Source: Leeuwenhoekiella marinoflava DSM 3653 (GTDB lineage: Bacteria > Bacteroidota > Bacteroidia > Flavobacteriales > Flavobacteriaceae). Taken from it: a stretch of 64,000 nt of DNA. The position numbers were made by a program, and so were the translations under genes. The notes beneath the pieces are model-generated. The model was given only the letters and a program-made list of their open reading frames with translations. It was not told the origin of the DNA and ran no database searches. Of the stretch, positions 61,207 to 64,000 are shown in pieces. Position 1 is the stretch's first letter, and every line of letters starts with the position of its first letter. The DNA lies in the NCBI RefSeq assembly GCF_900129005.1, contig NZ_FQUN01000008.1:62001-126000 (forward strand). The letters run 5' to 3'.

Positions 61207-63843
61207 CTAATAAATTTCGTGAATCATATTTGCAATGAGAGCAGTCCAACCTGTTTGATGCGAAGCTCCTACTCCTCTACCTGTATCTCCATGAAAATAC
61301 TCATAAAACAATACTAAATCTTTAAAATGAGGATCTTTATAAATCTCCTTGTGTTGTGCATTTATTGGGCGGTCCCCATTTTCATCGGTATGAAAAAGTG
61401 TTAGCAGGCGTTTCATCAGATCGTTTCTAATGTCATTGAGATTTAAAATTTTCCCGCTACCTTTAGGATATTCTACCTCGAAATCTTTCCCATAATAATC
61501 TCTAAACTCTTTGATTGCTGTTACAAACAAAAAGTTAAAGGGCATCCACACAGGACCTCGCCAATTAGAGTTTCCTCCAAACATAGAAGACTCAGACTCT
61601 GCCGGCTCATATTTTATCTCATAGTTCGCTCCGTCAATATCTATCTTGTAGGTTTTCTCGTGAATCTTAGAAAGCGAACGCAAACCGTGCTCACTCAAAA
61701 ATTCTTTCTCATCAAAAACTGCACTCAGCATAATCTCAACCCGTTCTTTAGGAACCAATGCTAATAACAAATCTGAATCATCTGAAAATTCCTGAATTAC
61801 CATATACTTCAGGTTTGCCATCCGGTATTTTCTAAACCAGTTTACACTGTATTTAAAATTTGGCAAACGGTCTAAAGTCTCTCTCTTAATATGTAAAACA
61901 GCTATCAAAGACATGATCCCAACAATAGATCGCACTTTTATAGGCTGAAAGCTGCCGTCTTCAAAAACCAATTTATCATAGAAGAAACCTTCTTCTTCAT
62001 CCCAGGTTCCTTCATAATCTTCATTCAGTTTGTTTAAAGCTTCAGCAATGAAGATAAAGTGACCAAAAAACTTAGTCGCCATATCTTCATAAGAAGAATC
62101 AACCAGTGCTATTTTAATTGAAATCTCAAGCATATTCAGGCAGTAAAGCGCCATCCACGAAGTACCGTCTACCTGCTCTAAAGTTGCGTTACCGGGAATA
62201 CCACTACTGCGATCAAAGACTCCTATATTGTCAAGACCTAAGAAGCCGCCTTGAAAAACATTATTCTGTTTACGGTCTTCCTGATTTACCCACCAGTTGA
62301 AGTTGAGGGATAATTTATTAAAGATACGCTTAAGGAAATCTATATCTTCCTTCCCCGCTGTATCCCGCTCTATTTTGTAAATCTGTAGCGCTGCAAAAGC
62401 CTGTGTGGGCGGATTGACATCACTAAAATTCCATTCATAAGCTGGTATTTGACCATTAGGCGCCATATACCATTCTTTAGTAAAAAGCAGTAATTGCTTT
62501 TTTGCAAACTCAGGATCTATATAAGCCATCGTAATACAATGAAATGCACTGTCCCAAGCAGCATACCACGGGTATTCCCACTTATCAGGCATCAAATGAA
62601 TATCGTGATTTCTTAAGGTCTTCCAATTGCTGTTACGACCGTTATACCGTTCTTTAGGTGGAGTTGAAACTTTGGGATCTCCTTTAAGCCATTGCTCTAC
62701 TTCGTAGTTATAATATTGTTTTGACCACAACAAACTCGCAAAAGCCTGGCGCTGAATTTCTTTAGCCTCCTCATCTTTAACCTGATTCACACCCTCATAA
62801 AAATTCAAACATTCTTGAACCCGCGTTTCAAAAAGAGAATCAAAATCTGAACTAAAAGCGTCTTCTAAATCTGCGTGAGTCAATCTTAGCTTGAATACCA
62901 CCGTTTCTCCGGCTTTAACATTACGCTGGTAATGCGGTGCAAACTTGGTTCCTTCCTGTTTCTTTTCTGCCAAACGGTAATCGTTTTCGATTACTGTTTT
63001 ATGAAAAAAGTCCTTTTTATAGGGCTGATCGTTAGGTTGCAAATACAGCCGCTCATCATTGGTTTCATTTTCAGTAAAAAGTTGATGATCTGGCTTTTCA
63101 AAATATAGATTATAATCCCCGGTATATGGATGCTTTATGTGTACCGAAGGTGATTTGCCATTCTTATTCTTTACTATGGAAGGTTTAAAAGGCATATCTC
63201 TTATACTCCAGAAATTGCGAATCCATAACGTAGGTAAAACGTGTAATTCTGCAGCTTTAGCGCTTCGGTTTGTCACTGAAATTTTAATACATATATCATC
63301 AGGACCCGCTTTTGCATATTCGGTAACAACATCAAAATATTCATTGTTATCAAAAAGACCCGTGTCTAAAATCTCATACTCATCATCCTTTCTGCTTCGG
63401 CCTTGATTTTTCGTCACTAAATCCCCATACGGATATTCGTTTTGAGGATATTTATAGAGATGCTTCATATAAGAATGTGTAGGTGTATTCTCTAAATAAT
63501 AGTAGAGTTCCTTTACATCTTCACCGTGATTACCTTCTGGACCTGTCAAACCAAACAAGCGTTCTTTTAGTATAGAATCTTTTCCATTCCAAAGAGCGAG
63601 GCCAAAGCATACGTTACAATAACGATCTGTAAAACCTGCCAAACCATCTTCTCCCCATCTGTAAACCCGACTTCTGGCATGATCGTGCGGAAAATAACCC
63701 CAGGCATCACCGTGAGCACTATAATCTTCTCGCACCGTACCCCACTGCCTTTCGCTTAAGTAGGGGCCCCAATGCAACCAGTCTTCATTTCCAGCGTAAT
63801 GTGAATCTAATCTTTTCTGTTCTTCTGTATTTTTCTTAACCAT
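61207..63843 (-). CDS. Large glucosidase, GH63 / MGH1-like
   Basis: 878 residues, no signal peptide. An (alpha/alpha)6 catalytic domain: WKTLRNHDIHLMPDKWEYPW, then YAAWDSAFHCITMAYIDPE (catalytic Asp region), ANGQIPAYEWNFSDVNPP and NSNWRGPVWMPFNFLF. The N-terminal beta domain contains WGPYLSERQWGTVREDYSAH. It probably hydrolyses a glucoside in the cytoplasm. The start overlaps an SDR dehydrogenase by 8 bases, so sugar oxidation may be coupled. Confidence 0.85.
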   Translation of the reverse strand: MVKKNTEEQKRLDSHYAGNEDWLHWGPYLSERQWGTVREDYSAHGDAWGYFPHDHARSRVYRWGEDGLAGFTDRYCNVCFGLALWNGKDSILKERLFGLTGPEGNHGEDVKELYYYLENTPTHSYMKHLYKYPQNEYPYGDLVTKNQGRSRKDDEYEILDTGLFDNNEYFDVVTEYAKAGPDDICIKISVTNRSAKAAELHVLPTLWIRNFWSIRDMPFKPSIVKNKNGKSPSVHIKHPYTGDYNLYFEKPDHQLFTENETNDERLYLQPNDQPYKKDFFHKTVIENDYRLAEKKQEGTKFAPHYQRNVKAGETVVFKLRLTHADLEDAFSSDFDSLFETRVQECLNFYEGVNQVKDEEAKEIQRQAFASLLWSKQYYNYEVEQWLKGDPKVSTPPKERYNGRNSNWKTLRNHDIHLMPDKWEYPWYAAWDSAFHCITMAYIDPEFAKKQLLLFTKEWYMAPNGQIPAYEWNFSDVNPPTQAFAALQIYKIERDTAGKEDIDFLKRIFNKLSLNFNWWVNQEDRKQNNVFQGGFLGLDNIGVFDRSSGIPGNATLEQVDGTSWMALYCLNMLEISIKIALVDSSYEDMATKFFGHFIFIAEALNKLNEDYEGTWDEEEGFFYDKLVFEDGSFQPIKVRSIVGIMSLIAVLHIKRETLDRLPNFKYSVNWFRKYRMANLKYMVIQEFSDDSDLLLALVPKERVEIMLSAVFDEKEFLSEHGLRSLSKIHEKTYKIDIDGANYEIKYEPAESESSMFGGNSNWRGPVWMPFNFLFVTAIKEFRDYYGKDFEVEYPKGSGKILNLNDIRNDLMKRLLTLFHTDENGDRPINAQHKEIYKDPHFKDLVLFYEYFHGDTGRGVGASHQTGWTALIANMIHEIY

Positions 63844-64000
63844 TTGTTGTAAATCCTGGGTAGCACGTCATTCCTCCATCAACATATAATGTTGTGCCAT
63901 TAATATATTCTGATTCATCTGATGCCAACCAAGCAGCCGTACTGCCTATATCTTCGGGCACTCCAATACGTTTATACGGAATCAGTTTATTCAATTTATT
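63836..64000 (-). CDS. SDR family oxidoreductase, C-terminal end (5' part beyond window)
   Basis: 54 residues plus the stop (TAA at 63836-63838). The segment RIGVPEDIGSTAAWLASDES, then YINGTTLYVDGGMTCYPGF, is the C-terminal signature of classical SDRs of the glucose-1-dehydrogenase type. The cofactor and active-site parts lie outside. It overlaps the glucosidase start by 8 bases, so they are co-transcribed. Confidence 0.85.
   Translation of the reverse strand, partial: NKLNKLIPYKRIGVPEDIGSTAAWLASDESEYINGTTLYVDGGMTCYPGFTTNG

Overview
The window is from a Bacteroidota chromosome, almost certainly Flavobacteriaceae. Supporting signs are the gliding genes gldA, gldB and gldC, promoters of the TTG / TAnnTTTG type, few Shine-Dalgarno sites, frequent GTG and TTG starts, a very long FtsZ tail, and a DAHP synthase fused to chorismate mutase. 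The genus cannot be fixed from the sequence alone.

Region 1 (1 to about 13.74 kb) is a prophage that runs off the left edge and ends at the 3' end of a tRNA-Arg gene (13737-13810, minus). Read on the minus strand it carries an XRE repressor, two further DNA-binding proteins, a DnaD-like replication protein, a portal, a head morphogenesis protein, both terminase subunits, a terminator, a small operon (ribbon-helix-helix protein and short coiled-coil proteins) and a TP901-type tape measure protein cut by the edge. A three-gene rightward operon diverges from the repressor. No integrase, major capsid or tail tube gene is visible. Paired TGTACGGT sites plus hairpins lie in inverted orientation at 3.73 and 13.67 kb. 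A broken second copy of the tRNA-Arg 5' half, with a palindrome in its D-loop, lies just outside.

Region 2 (13.9-30.3 kb) is yqeY followed by a complete division and cell wall (dcw) cluster, all on the minus strand: mraZ, rsmH, ftsL-like, ftsI with a PASTA domain, murE, mraY, murD, ftsW, murG, murC, ftsQ, ftsA, ftsZ. The promoter carries three MraZ boxes at exact 10-bp spacing. ftsW and murG both start with TTG directly behind seven-base tandem repeats.

Region 3 (30.4-41.9 kb) holds an alpha/beta hydrolase, engB, gldC and gldB, nadE, an atypical response regulator, a DnaG without zinc ligands, an ECF sigma / membrane partner / outer membrane protein locus, a polyprenyl synthetase and rlmN.

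Region 4 (42-52.8 kb) holds queA, aroA, a MazG-type pyrophosphohydrolase, three DUF3857/transglutaminase paralogues (two with the catalytic Cys replaced), dtd, rsgA and a secreted protein.

Region 5 (52.8-57 kb) is the Phe/Tyr operon pheA, aminotransferase, tyrA, DAHP synthase/chorismate mutase. Ahead of pheA I read a 26-codon leader peptide (11 aromatic residues), a terminator and a mutually exclusive antiterminator. This is a ribosome-mediated attenuator and the clearest undescribed regulatory device in the window.

Region 6 (57-64 kb) holds gldA, a membrane-anchored endonuclease/exonuclease/phosphatase protein, a candidate small RNA, a Na+/H+ antiporter, a VOC protein, a large glucosidase and the 3' end of an SDR dehydrogenase. 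Short in-frame palindromes (TTTCGC..GCGAAA and TTCCGC..GCGGAA types) recur across regions 2 to 6 and were not seen in the prophage.
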